DNA of 64,000 bases from Pratylenchus scribneri (lineage: Eukaryota; Nematoda; Chromadorea; Rhabditida; Pratylenchidae). A model generated the notes under the pieces. It was not told the origin of the DNA. It saw nothing but the letters and a program-made list of their open reading frames with translations, and searched no databases. The position numbers and the translations under genes were made by a program. The DNA is taken from the NCBI GenBank assembly GCA_030063045.1, contig JAQSEB010000196.1, forward strand, positions 124,001 through 188,000, read 5' to 3'. Position 1 is the first letter of the stretch; every line of letters starts with the position of its first letter. Shown piece by piece: positions 11,484-26,629 of this stretch.

Positions 11484-12566
11484 TTTGTTGAACTTTTTCC
11501 CAAAAATAATTGGAATATTTTTTCCAAATCAAAAACCACCAAATTCATACATTCTCTCTCCCTTTTGGTTCCTCTTTCCGTTCTCATCATTTCCCACTCA
11601 CATCCATTTTCGCCCAATCATTCCGTTCCATTTTTCGTCATCGAACGGCCAAACCTCCCAAAAACCTTTCCGTTTTCCCCGATTCCATTCTTTTTTCCCA
11701 TCCATCCAATCCATTTTTGCCCTTCATTTTATCAACTCAAGAATGAATGAAGAATTTTGGGTGGTGGCCTCCCTCCTCCTCGACCTTCCCTTCCTCCTTT
11801 AAACCTTTTTTTCAAACCAAATTCCTCACATTTTTTCATTTACTCCTCCAATCGAGGCCATTTTCCTTCCAATTCCCCCCCCCCCCCCCCCATTCTTCGC
11901 CATCGGCGTCCAATCGATTTGTCCGTTTTCTCCACATTTCATTTCCCCCTAAGGGAGAGGAGACGGGAATTCTGACTGGTTGTTGGCTTGGGGCGGGGGA
12001 TGTGCTCCGCTGCTTATATATTCTTTTGCTTTACTGCTGGCGCCCATCGAATCACACAAAACCCTTCGAATGAATCAATTAATGATGATGAACAACTTCT
12101 TAATTCCTTCCTTCCTTTTGTTGATTTTTGGCCAAATTTCTTTTGGCCCTTCCTTCCATGTTTTCGCCTATTTTGGTATATTTCCAAAGAAGTCTCTTTT
12201 TGAATAAGGGAAAGCTGAATCTCGCCATTATTCCATTTTGGGTCGAAGGATTTAATGATGCTTTATGGTAAAATTTTGTCGCCAACTTCCTTTTCTAAAT
12301 TAAAATAGCAAAAAATTGGCCCCTTTGAAATTAGATAAAGAAATGTTTTCTCCTAAATTTTCTCTCGACTACTAAAATATTCTCAATAAAAATAAGCACT
12401 TTTATTCGTGAATGGAAATTTCCATCCCCGTCCATTTTTTATTTATTTTTTCCCATCTGCTTCCCTTCCCCTCCACTTTCCTATCAAATTTAATTGTTTG
12501 ACCATCCATTCGCCGATTGCTTTTCCCAAAAAATTTGTCCAGTTTTTGAATATTATTTCCCTCTAA
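11484..12566. other. upstream region or intron of LATS, no gene seen
   Basis: Pyrimidine-rich on the plus strand, with a 17-bp poly-C run at 11875-11891. Open frames here show the low-complexity composition of shadow frames. I see no conserved domain. Confidence 0.4.
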
Positions 12567-12576
12567 GGGCATAAAA

Positions 12577-17069
<4,493 letters not shown>

Positions 17070-17632
17070 TTTGATGAAGGAAAAATATTTAATAAATAAG
17101 CCATCGATATTTTGCCAACATTCATTTATTCATTCATCATTGTACTTTTTCTTGCCAAAATTATAAAAATATTGAAATATACTCATTTGAATTGGGGACG
17201 AATGAGGGAGGGACGAGGGAGGCGAGAATTAAGTATGAATACTATTTGGCAATATTTTTATTCCCAAACAATATAATTAATACACAAAAGCTTATATGTC
17301 CGTATCTCAAAATGGCCTGTTTTTGTATCAAATTGATTATAGATACCTTAAATCAATTAGAAGCTCCCGTTCGTTGGAAGGTATCCGAAACATGTATATT
17401 TTATACCAATACAAGCCCCTGGGCTTCTTGTAAAGATTTTACGGAGAATTAGGAAGGAAATGAAGGCTATGCTATGAATATAATCATATATATTAAAATT
17501 GATGCAGTCGATTAATTTTATTGTTAAATTCCGCTGATTCAAAGAAAATTATACAAAAATTTAATTTAAACAATATTTTCCTGTGTTTTTCATGGAGATC
17601 ATTGAATTTATGGGTTGGGAGAATATTTGAAT
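17070..17632. other. convergent intergenic region, no gene seen
   Basis: Between the stop of LATS (+) and the stop of the FAS1 gene (-). It contains AATAAA-like signals for LATS at about 17091. An 86-codon open frame at 17192-17452 was considered and not supported. Confidence 0.5.
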
Positions 17633-20600
17633 TCATCTTCTTAGTCGATGCATCCAAAGTGTAATCAGCAATGAGAGAAGCATCAAATGATCGCTGGCTG
17701 AGGCATTTGCTGCACCGGCACGCAAATCCGGCTCATAAATGAGCACCTTTTTTAAATGAATGGAATTTTAATTGGTTTTCCTAAAATTACCCCATCAATC
17801 AAATGAATGAATCTGTTTGAATAAGAAAATTAGTATAAAAAAGGTAAATTGCCATCTAACCCATTGATGCCGGCAATTTCTCCTCCCTCAATGACACGTG
17901 CCACCCGATTGCCCCTGGGCCAATAAAGTTCAAAATCTGTTTTGGGAATATAAATTAAATTATATTCCCTTTCCTTCCCTTCTCATTTACATCTTCCCCT
18001 CCTTCGCACAATCACTTTTTCGTCATTCATCATCACGTAGGTTCGTTCCCGCAAATCCGTGTACATCAATGCTTGGCCTTGGAGAACATGCCTCTGAATT
18101 AATATATTCGGCACAATTTTATGGAATTTGAGGGGAATTTCACTTTGTAGACATATTGGAGTGCCTGCCAATGATTTCCGTCCAACATTCGATTCCTCAA
18201 TGCCGGACTGACCTAAAACGGAATTGTGGACATATTTATGAAGGATCTGAACAAACTTTATCCCAAGCCTCATTGACAGGAACAAAAAAGGTGAAATTTT
18301 GTTCGGGTGTGAGCACTTGCCAAGGATCAAGACTATATTTAAGCTGTAAAAAAATATTTAATAAATTTGGGGAATTTAGAGGATTGAAAGGGACTTGAAG
18401 ATTGTTGAGCATTTCGAAGGAACGTTGGGCTCTGCTCTCATTTCGCAAAATTTCCCAAAGTGACTTGAAAGTGAAGAATAATAATTTGAATCATTGTTTA
18501 AAAACAAACTTGATAGGGAACACCGAGCACTCGATCAATGTAATGAACTGAATAAAATTAAACAATTTTGTTGGAAAATTGTCAATGCCAATAATGCCTA
18601 ATAAGGAATAAGGATCTTTCCTATTTATCCTACTGTACCCCCAATTTTGCCTGTCACCCTATCAATCAAATATTGCCTCAATCTGCCTTTTTTATACCAG
18701 CCCTTTTCTTCCCCGTATATCTTTTCCTCTTCACATTATTATCACATTTTCGGCACAATTAATAAAGATGAATAAATTAAAGTCGAGTTTCCCCTTATCC
18801 CCTATCCCATTTATTGAGCCACTGTGAGGGGCTTAGGTCTACAGCGAAGGCCCGGGACGAAAGCCTAGGCCCGGCTCTTATTCCAAACAACCTTTAACCC
18901 TAGAATAGGATTAAATAATTTGATTCATTCAATATTTTATAATAAATACCAATCTTTAAACTTTTAATCATCTAAATGCCAATCTCAATTACAAAACCCA
19001 CTGATGCCATTTACGGCTGTCACATCCTCCATTTGAATGGCCGTTTGAATCCCCCCTCCAACCACATAATAGGTAATGTTGTTTTTGGGCCATTCGCCTC
19101 TGATGAAGTACAAATGGCGCATATTGTCCACGGTGGTCACAATCGTTTCATTGGTGATTTCATCCGTAACCAATTCTTTTGCCGGCACAATATGCAATTT
19201 CAGAATCTGCTCCAGCCAAATTCGGTCCCTCAACAGTCGACGTTCAATTGCCTCCGGAATACGTTCGAATGCCTCATTCCAAGGGGCAAAAAAGGTGACC
19301 AAACCGCCGGTTGCCGACATATAATTTCGGACAATCTATTATGGGGGGAATGGATATTATTTCCAAAATTATTATTATTAGTAGCTTGACATTGACATGG
19401 ATTAATAAAATATAAATGCGTCGATACCCACATACCCTGTCCTTATACTTGATCAAATTAAAGGAGGGGGAATGCGGATATGACAGTGAGAAAATGGGCG
19501 AGTTTAAAAAGACAGATTGAGGCAATATTTGATTGATAGGGTGACAGGGCGATTAGGCAAAAACTGGGGATACAGTAGGACAAATAGGAAAGGTCCTTAT
19601 TAGGCATTGCTCTGGCATTGAAATGCTCTTTTTAATTCCCCGCTCTCTAATAATTCTCATATTATAGACTTTTAGGACCTATAGCTAATGGACAAAGTGA
19701 ACAGTGTTCTTATCCTAAAGCTCTACAAAATTTATTATAATTTGTTCATAAATATTCACAAATTCACAATTTAGACCTCAAATTTTCACAATTTTTTATA
19801 GGTTATAAATAGGGAATTAAAAGAGCATAAATATGAAGTAAAGATAAATGAAAATGAATAAATTATAAAATATTTACTTGTCCAATTGTGTTCATATATC
19901 GCATTAATGTGGTGCATCGATAATTGTCCATCAACATCTATTAAAAGTATGTACTAAATTCCTAAGTGAATTGGAATATGCCTGATCAATTGTGTTTGTC
20001 ACAATGCCCAAAACATTGTCCACAACATGAACAACCTAAAATGTGTCCATATTAAATTTTATTTACTCCCAAAAATGACCCCATTTTGGACGGGAATATT
20101 CGGCACCAGAATTTTGGCCCAAACTGCTCCTCGACGGAATTGTCCGTAACGCTGGAGAAATAGAAGGAAATAATTAAAATTGGACTTTTTACCTCATAAA
20201 TACTGGAAACCGCGTACAAATCCCATCGACCCGTTCGATGATCCGTAATATTCCGCATGCACAATTTCAGCTTATAATTATCCTCAATTATATTCGAGGA
20301 AAATCTGTACAAAAATAGGTAAAATATATCCATATGGATTGGACCTGATTGATGGATAAAAATGGACACCGCCATCGTAGAGCCATGGATAGGTGAAAAG
20401 GACCAAAAATTTGGGAGGATATTGGACACAATTCAAATTGGACTAACTCGATTCATTCCGGTTACATGCGCAAGCAATACTTCTCGATCCACTCGATTTC
20501 GATCGATCACTTTGGCAAATGCTTTGTTATTTGGGAGGAAAAATGTGTGAAATCCATTCCACGCTGAACTCCCATAAATGACCAATGCAATGTCCGGCAC

Positions 20601-21628
20601 TCGATCCAAAATGTCACGCAATTCACTAGAATATAAGTCAATAGAAAATTCTTCAAAAAATGGCAAACGCACGTTAAATCCCGGTTATCATAGTGTCGGT
20701 CTACAAAAATGGCGTTGTCATCATCGCGGACAAATGAGAGGGCCGTGCCCGGATATGGCCGATGGCCGGTTGGAGTGCAAACTTTGAACAAATATCTGGC
20801 CAGGAGAATTAATGAAAATTTAATTGTCCATTTATTCTGACTGTTCGCCGGTGATAATGCCCCATTGATTGGTGACATGATTGCAAATTGTGCCGGCATT
20901 GGCGAAATAGGACTAAAAAATTGACATATCGTTTCTATTTAAAGTGTGTGAAGAATTTTGGAGTAGAGGAATCAGAATTTATGAATTCAGTTTTTCCATT
21001 GAGTTGCCCTTGGGCAATATTCTCCCTCTAATAAATGGACTCACAAAATTGCCGGGCTCATTCTCGAATTGGGTCACATAAATGTAACCACTGTTGATTG
21101 TGGACCGTATCAGAGTTTGCTTCTCCCATCTCTTTCCATTGCTAATTTCCACAACTTGAGTGTCCACTAAAATATATTCCAAATTCGCAATCAAAGTCCA
21201 TTGCCCTATTTCTCACCAATATGGGAAAGAACTTCTTTCTGGTCCATTGCACGCAAATCGGGATTATATAAAAACACGTCATTCACCTAGGAGAAAATCA
21301 TAAATTAATTCAATTTGGATGAGAAAACCGGGGCAAAAACTGTGACTCGCGCATTCACATCCTCCATATATGCCTGGGCCACTTGATAGCGGGAACAGAG
21401 AAGGCGCCACTATTAAATTTGGAATTCGAGTAAAAATTTTATTCAAAAATTATGATTTCCACATTTATTCAAGTACACCATCGAGAAGATGTCCACTAAT
21501 TTTTATGCAAAATTCTATTTCCTACGTTCTACCTGTTGCATGTCACTCATCCGCGCTGTTTCCGTCCAAAGATTTGCCCTCGCCATTTCGACCAAAAGTA
21601 AAACAAAAGTCGATCGGACTAAATCCAT
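17633..21628 (-). CDS. secreted or membrane-tethered protein with several FAS1 (fasciclin) domains
   Basis: A multi-exon minus-strand gene of the fasciclin/periostin/TGFBI type, which mediates cell adhesion at the surface or in matrix. Exon 1 (21628-21533) gives a hydrophobic N-terminus usable as a signal peptide, and a GT donor follows. Downstream exons encode about four FAS1-like units. Recognisable pieces are TFFLPNNKAF (near 20530), VTFFAPWNEAF (near 19290), ILKLHIVPAKEL (near 19200) and FFVPVNEAWDKV (near 18270). The closing VHVVDNVLG and LHYIDRVLGVPY strands are near 20000 and 18535. The last exon (about 17735-17633) ends in a hydrophobic tail followed by basic residues (LMLLSLLITLWMHRLRR), suggesting a GPI signal or short TM anchor. 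Two copies of the dispersed ~300-bp family lie in introns. Exon borders in the middle are approximate. The gene is divergent from a small ORF starting at 21833. Confidence 0.8.
18580..18912. repeat. dispersed ~300-bp element, copy 2
   Basis: A near full-length copy in an intron of the FAS1 gene, in the same orientation as copy 1: CCTACTGTACCCCC, ATCAATCAAATATTGCCTCAAT, CGGCACAATTAATAAAG, GGGGCTTAGG, TAACCCTAGAATAGG. Confidence 0.8.
19490..19622. repeat. dispersed ~300-bp element, copy 3 (partial, opposite orientation)
   Basis: Contains ATTGAGGCAATATTTGATTGATAGGGTGAC and GGGGATACAGTAGGAC (given here only as landmarks at 19516-19545 and 19566-19582), inverted relative to copies 1 and 2. It lacks the other half of the element. 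Intronic in the FAS1 gene. Confidence 0.75.
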
Positions 21629-21832
21629 TTTATGAAGAGATTTCGAAGGCTAATTAAACATGTTTAAGAGGTTTTATTTTTTCCAGAAATTGCTTAATTA
21701 AGGCCAAAATGTTTGGTGGAAGTGGAACTGCTGGACAGGAAAATGGACGATAAGAATTTGAACAAACATTGCATAGATTGGGGGGGGGGGGGGGGATGGG
21801 TCTTGCTGCGGGAATATTGATTCATAACCGCC

Positions 21833-22081
21833 ATGTTTGCGGTCATCAGTCAGCCGCGTTTTGGGACAAAACGAAACGAGGTGGTCGATGAAAAGCATCG
21901 AAATTGGCCTGCAAAAAGGCTGGCAGAATGGAAAATGCTGAGGAATGAGAATGTTGCTCATCATGAAAGGAGAATGATGATGATTCATCATTTCAATTCT
22001 CGGGATTCGGAAAAAATTGATTGGGTAACCGTTAAAATGGATATGGTATTGGAAGAAAAGGACCTTTCATCGAAGGTTTAA
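21833..22081 (+). CDS. possible small basic protein, unknown
   Basis: An ATG-led 82-codon single-exon frame, TAA at 22079-22081, rich in His, Lys, Arg and Met, with a helical, amphipathic look (RLAEWKMLRNENVAHHERR). It is followed by a very A/T-rich 3' region with AATAAA-like motifs. It starts 204 bp from the divergent FAS1 gene. I recognise no family; a small mitochondrial or nuclear protein is possible but not shown. A 16-bp poly-G run lies just upstream at 21780-21795. Confidence 0.4.
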   Translation: MFAVISQPRFGTKRNEVVDEKHRNWPAKRLAEWKMLRNENVAHHERRMMMIHHFNSRDSEKIDWVTVKMDMVLEEKDLSSKV

Positions 22082-22361
22082 AAATTATTTTTTTGCATTT
22101 TATTTATTGATAAAAAAATATAAAAATAAAATAAAATCGTCATAAGGAAAAGGGATAAAGGTCGGCTCGATTATCAGCTAATCTAAAACAAAAGTGCCAC
22201 ACAAAAAGCCGCCCCTGGCTCTGGGCCTAATTAGTTTTTCAATCAAAAATTAGAAAATTCCTTATTTGCATGACAAAAGTTTGGAAAATGATAAATATGC
22301 CTAATTTTTAAGAGAACAAACAATAAAGTTTCATATTGTGTGTCTACATTTCTATTGAATT

Positions 22362-22801
22362 ATGTCGACATTAGCTACAAAAACATTTCGCCCAATGCTT
22401 CGACCTATTCGGAAGGTTCATGTGCCCGGAACACCGGGAATCTACAATGTCAAACCGAACTGGCGCCCCGGCCCCAATTGGCAACCGCAAACTCCAAGTG
22501 GTCCATGGGTTGATGGCTGGGCCCTTAGCGTAATCAAATTTCTAGTTCAATAAATTTCTAATTTTTAAATGTTTTTCAGAATGTTCTGCCATCCATGCAA
22601 CCAACCAACCAATACTATTTCTACTTCAAATTCTTCGCAATATCTTGCGCCGGATTTTGGATGCCAATCTTGTTGGTTTTTATCCAATTAACTAATTTTA
22701 TTAAAACTAATTCAGTGCGGCCGATTGGCAAATCAAAAAGTCGGCGAATGCATAAACTTGTTAGGACCGAAAATGACAATGGAAAGTCAGAAGAAAGATG
22801 A
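22362..22801 (+). CDS. cytochrome c oxidase subunit 7C-like protein
   Basis: Two exons (22362-22529 and 22580-22801, GT-AG, phase 0) give 129 residues. The part after the junction follows the COX7C pattern: a short LP.S..PTNQY lead, a Tyr/Phe-rich TM helix (FYFKFFAISCAGFWMPILL), then VFIQL where the family has a V..QL ending. COX7C is a single-TM inner-membrane subunit of respiratory complex IV. The first 56 residues are basic and proline-rich and would act as mitochondrial targeting sequence. They and the C-terminal basic tail make the protein about twice the usual length. The match rests on a short, weakly conserved region, so another small single-TM protein is possible. Confidence 0.5.
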
Positions 22802-22909
22802 GGCAATATTAAAAAATACACATAAATGTAAATGACCATTCAATTTATTGCTCATCTCATATTAGTTTTATTTCATGTAATCAAATAAATAAAAAAATGT
22901 TAAACAAAT

Positions 22910-24737
22910 TTATGTTTTTGATGGACTCATTTGTTGATGTTCAATTTTTGTTATTACATCTTCCAAAAGTCCATTAAGGAAATGTTGTTTTGTAGTCAAA
23001 ATAAACAGAGATCGAGTTACTGGCCCTTTTATTTTATCGCCAATCGTCAAAATATTCTTTCGTATAATTGGGAAGTAATTTTGGATCAATTTTGGGCCAA
23101 GTTCCTTGATTAATTGTTTTGATGCATTCTGAAAATTGATGATAGATTAAAATTGCAACAAAAATATTACATTTAAAATCCCTTCCAATACAAATGCAGT
23201 GCAAAGTGGAAATGATTTTGGTGCCTCAATTACTTCAGTAAAAATTGTCAACAAATCAATTGGCCCGGCATCGCCCACTCTTTGCCATGTATTTTCGGCC
23301 GTTGAGCAAACTCCGATTTGTACTTTACAGAAAAGGCGGAAAATGATTTGTTCATTTTGTATCCATTTGGAAGATATTTCCGCCGATTCATTCGCAATTG
23401 AATCAATTTTTCGTAAACTGAAATGCAAAATATGAGAATAAATATCAAAATAATACAGTTTTTCCATATCGAAATTGAGAAGAACCAATGAAGTGACCAC
23501 TTTTCCACAAAATATTTGATAGGATCGCGGCTGCCGGCGAAACAGCAATAAAAGTACAAAAAGGATTTGGTCCATCAAATCTGTGTCCCATTTGATTTGT
23601 TCCTTAAAAAATTAATTTTTAAATGTTCCAAAATGAGAAAATACTTACACAATATCGGTCGAAAAGTGTGTTCATCGCATAAAAATATGCACCCCGATCG
23701 GCCAAATCCAATTGGAATTCATCGTCTTTCCAACTTTTGACCGGCTTTCCTTCAAATAAATTGCCAATAAAAATGCTCAATTGGGCCAATTCTTGCGTTG
23801 TACAATTTCTTTTCGCACAATCATTAATTCGATCCACCAATGTCCGGGTCAAATTCACCCGCATTTCCTTCTTAAAATTAATCATTTTTTAAATAAATTA
23901 AATGCTATTTTTACTTTGCTGATATTCTGTTCATATAATTCAATCTCCTTTTGTATTTCCAAATAAAATTTTGAATATGTTTTTAGCCAGAGTAAAAATT
24001 TTGATTCTGGAATTTTAATTTATTTTACATTTATTCATATTTAAATACCTTGAGTAATTGTTTCAGTCATTTTATTGGTATTTTTGAAATCTTCCTCTGA
24101 TACAAAATTTGAGCCATTTGATTTACTTTTAACTTCTTCTTTATCAATGAATTTTGATTCACCAAAATTCGTTGCTGAATTTTCTTCCGCCGGCGCATTA
24201 ATTTTACTCTCAACAATGACCAAAAGATTTTCCGGCTTCAACAACGGAGTTGGACTAATATACGACCTAACAAATTTTTCGGCTATTTTTTTTTTATTAA
24301 ACTATAAAAACCTAGGCATTGTGAGTTGAATATCTCTTTTGCGGGCGGTTTCCTGCAGTTATTTAACACTTTTCAACTTTTTTAAATGAAAATAAACCTC
24401 TTTTGGGAATTGAATTCTGCTGGGCTGAATAGTTGATGAAAGCACGGATAAATGCTCATTCAATTCCCTTTTAATCATGGCAGATTGCAATTCCTGTTTT
24501 CTTTCATATTCCGAATATTCTTTCGCCGAATTCACCGACATTTCTTTATTGCATTTGTATTTCAGATAATTTGGTGAGGAAAATTCTTTGCTTCGTCGTT
24601 GATACCATTCACTGTGAAATTTTAGAATTTAACGAAAAATTATGTTATTAAAAATTATACCGCAAATTATCCAGCCTTTCTTCATTTTCATCATTGTGAT
24701 TTATTGAGGAAGAAGCCGAATTCGAAGTGTTATTCAT
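22910..24737 (-). CDS. divergent GLE1-like mRNA export mediator
   Basis: GLE1 sits at the cytoplasmic face of the nuclear pore and, with inositol hexakisphosphate, activates the DEAD-box helicase DDX19/Dbp5. This minus-strand gene starts at ATG 24737, has an N-terminal charged, helical region with EYERKQELQ-type coiled-coil composition, and ends at 22910. The C-terminal half aligns by eye with the GLE1 domain. IGNLFEGKPVKS matches the family's IHSLLSGKPVQS, with conserved hydrophobic spacing to the following helix. Near the end, a FVLEGILNNASKQL segment and a NYFPIIRKNI segment match the family's FLEVCGNALMKQ and DYFPRIE. Exons include about 23885-23650, 23578-23420 and 23130-22910. It is convergent with the COX7C-like gene, 108 bp apart. 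Sequence divergence is strong, so this is a motif-order call. Confidence 0.6.
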
Positions 24738-24923
24738 TTAAATTTACTTTTAGTTTAGTTAAGCTATAATTAATTGAATTTAAAAAAAAATTAAGAATGG
24801 AATTGGAACATGGATAGATCCAAAAGCAGTTTAAAAATGTACAGAATTTTCAACAACAACAATAATTTATCGATTAACGAAAAAACAAATCAAAAAGAAA
24901 AAAAAATTATTCATTTCTGGACT

Positions 24924-26255
24924 TTATGCTTCTATATAGATGGTAGAATCCGACAATTTAGCTCTTTCAATTTTATTCTGCCCCGCTTCCTTCCAATATT
25001 CTTCTTCTTTTGGGTATCGAGCCATATAATAAAAATCCAATCCCCGCTGATTCTGTCTGCCATAGAATGTCAAAATTTCATTGGTTCGTGTATTCTCCAG
25101 TGTAAATTCTACTTGGTCGAATAAAATAAATAAAGAATTTTGAAGGCAAATTTGAATTGGAAAATTCCTTAAAAAATAATTAAAATTTAATTTACTTATA
25201 ACATTTTCAATTCACCTCTTTGATGCGATTGATAAACATAGCCATACATTTTTGATCACGATAATCGAAGTTGATAATCTTCTGTTTCCCATCATTTGAT
25301 TGTTCTGTCAGCCATTTCAGAGTAGTATCAAAGTCATCAATATGCAGGAATGAATTAAAGCAAAGAAATTGGATTTGGTCAAGAATCCCAGGAAATAGTC
25401 GATTGAAGTCATTCAAATAAGGTTTTTGTTGCTGTCCATGATATGATATGGTGAAGGAGAATATTTTATTGGCCAAATATTCCAGCAAAGCATGCATTGA
25501 AGCAGAACGTTTTTTGTCCATTCCACGAGAAATAAGGTTGAAGAATACATTTAAGTCGCAATTTTGTAGCAAACGATCAATGCTTTTGACAAAATCCACA
25601 ACTTGTTCATCCACAAATCTATTGGAAAAAATATTTGAAATAAATATTAATCTCACTCTAAAGCAATCGATGTAATGCCATCAATATAATGCGGTGCTGG
25701 AGTCGAAGCAATTGGAATAATCTCAAATTGATATGTTTCCAAACGTTGAAATTCAGCTCGCAAATTGCCCAACTCATCACGAATGGCTGTACAGATAAGA
25801 TATGGAATTTTATGCGGCTTCACTTTTTGATGGAGTTTTGGCCAACAAAGTAGCTGGAATAGTTTGCTCAATGATGAATTGGCCATTTCTTTACGATAAA
25901 TAAATGCCAAGACTTCGATCAACCAATTTGGAACATAGCTAAACAAAAAATTATTAAAGAATGGAATTTGATATTGGATATTTACTATTCCGCTTCCTCC
26001 AATTCAGGATCATTAGGCAAATCTGCAGATTGCAAAGTTGAAATAGCAATGGTAGATTCAGCCGGCTCTTCTTGCTGCATAAGCTAAATATTTTCAACTT
26101 TGTAAATATATAAATAGTACAAAAAATACCTGTGAATTTCCAGTTTTGGATGCCTCATTGCCTTCTTCTAATTGTTCATTTTCTTCTTTCAACTCGATTT
26201 TTTTCTCTTCATTATCATTGGTTTCGCTGCGCAATTCCACAATTTTATCAGACAT
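24924..26255 (-). CDS. F-box-like/unknown protein with C-terminal 'FTLENxxTNE' domain
   Basis: Exons are about 26255-26131, 26084-25987, 25940-25659, 25621-25216 and 25160-24924. The N-terminus is acidic and low complexity; the middle is helical, beginning VPNWLIEVLAF. The C-terminus (VEFTLENTRTNEILTFYGR) resembles a domain that follows an F-box in large nematode families; I see no clear F-box itself. The junction before the last exon is unresolved: the GT donor after codon GAG at about 25216 does not join in frame to either AG acceptor, so there may be an unusual splice site, an unseen exon or a lesion. It shares a 374-bp bidirectional promoter region with ELP1. Function is not assigned. Confidence 0.45.
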
Positions 26256-26629
26256 TTCTATAATCTTAATCTAAAAATATGAATTTAAATACCTATTCAG
26301 AGTTTGTTCTTTATTCTCTTTTAGGTTCTGTGTCGCGAAAATTGCGGGGACGCAACACGCAACGCATAAAATGGAAAAAAATCATCAATTTTGGATTGGA
26401 TTGGATTTATTTATCGATTGATTTTAGTACAGTAAATCATTGGCATTTCGTACAAAAAAGACATTTTATCCCAAACGGGTTAGTTTTGCACTTTTGTTTT
26501 TTTTTCGTTTTTGTTCGTGTGTGCGCGCTCTTTTTTTTGCTTAAAACAAACTTAAACCAAACCAGAAACTACCTAACATTCATTGATTTATTTTTAAGAA
26601 TTAAAAAATTTAAGTTGGCTATTTAAAAA
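26256..26629. promoter_or_regulatory. shared upstream region of the divergent F-box-like and ELP1 genes
   Basis: The start codons of the two divergent genes are 374 bp apart, so this segment must hold the promoters of both. It includes a GC-richer patch near 26335-26370 and T-rich tracts. No specific factor site is claimed. Confidence 0.4.

Noticed and set aside
17192..17452. 86-codon plus-strand ORF with Cys and Trp residues
   Set aside because: It lies between two convergent gene ends, has no splice partner or recognisable domain, and its N-terminal part is low complexity.
26279..26626. 115-codon ORF between the divergent F-box-like and ELP1 genes
   Set aside because: Phe-rich and low complexity; it occupies the shared promoter region. 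The ELP1 start at 26630 is fixed by the conserved MRNLK.
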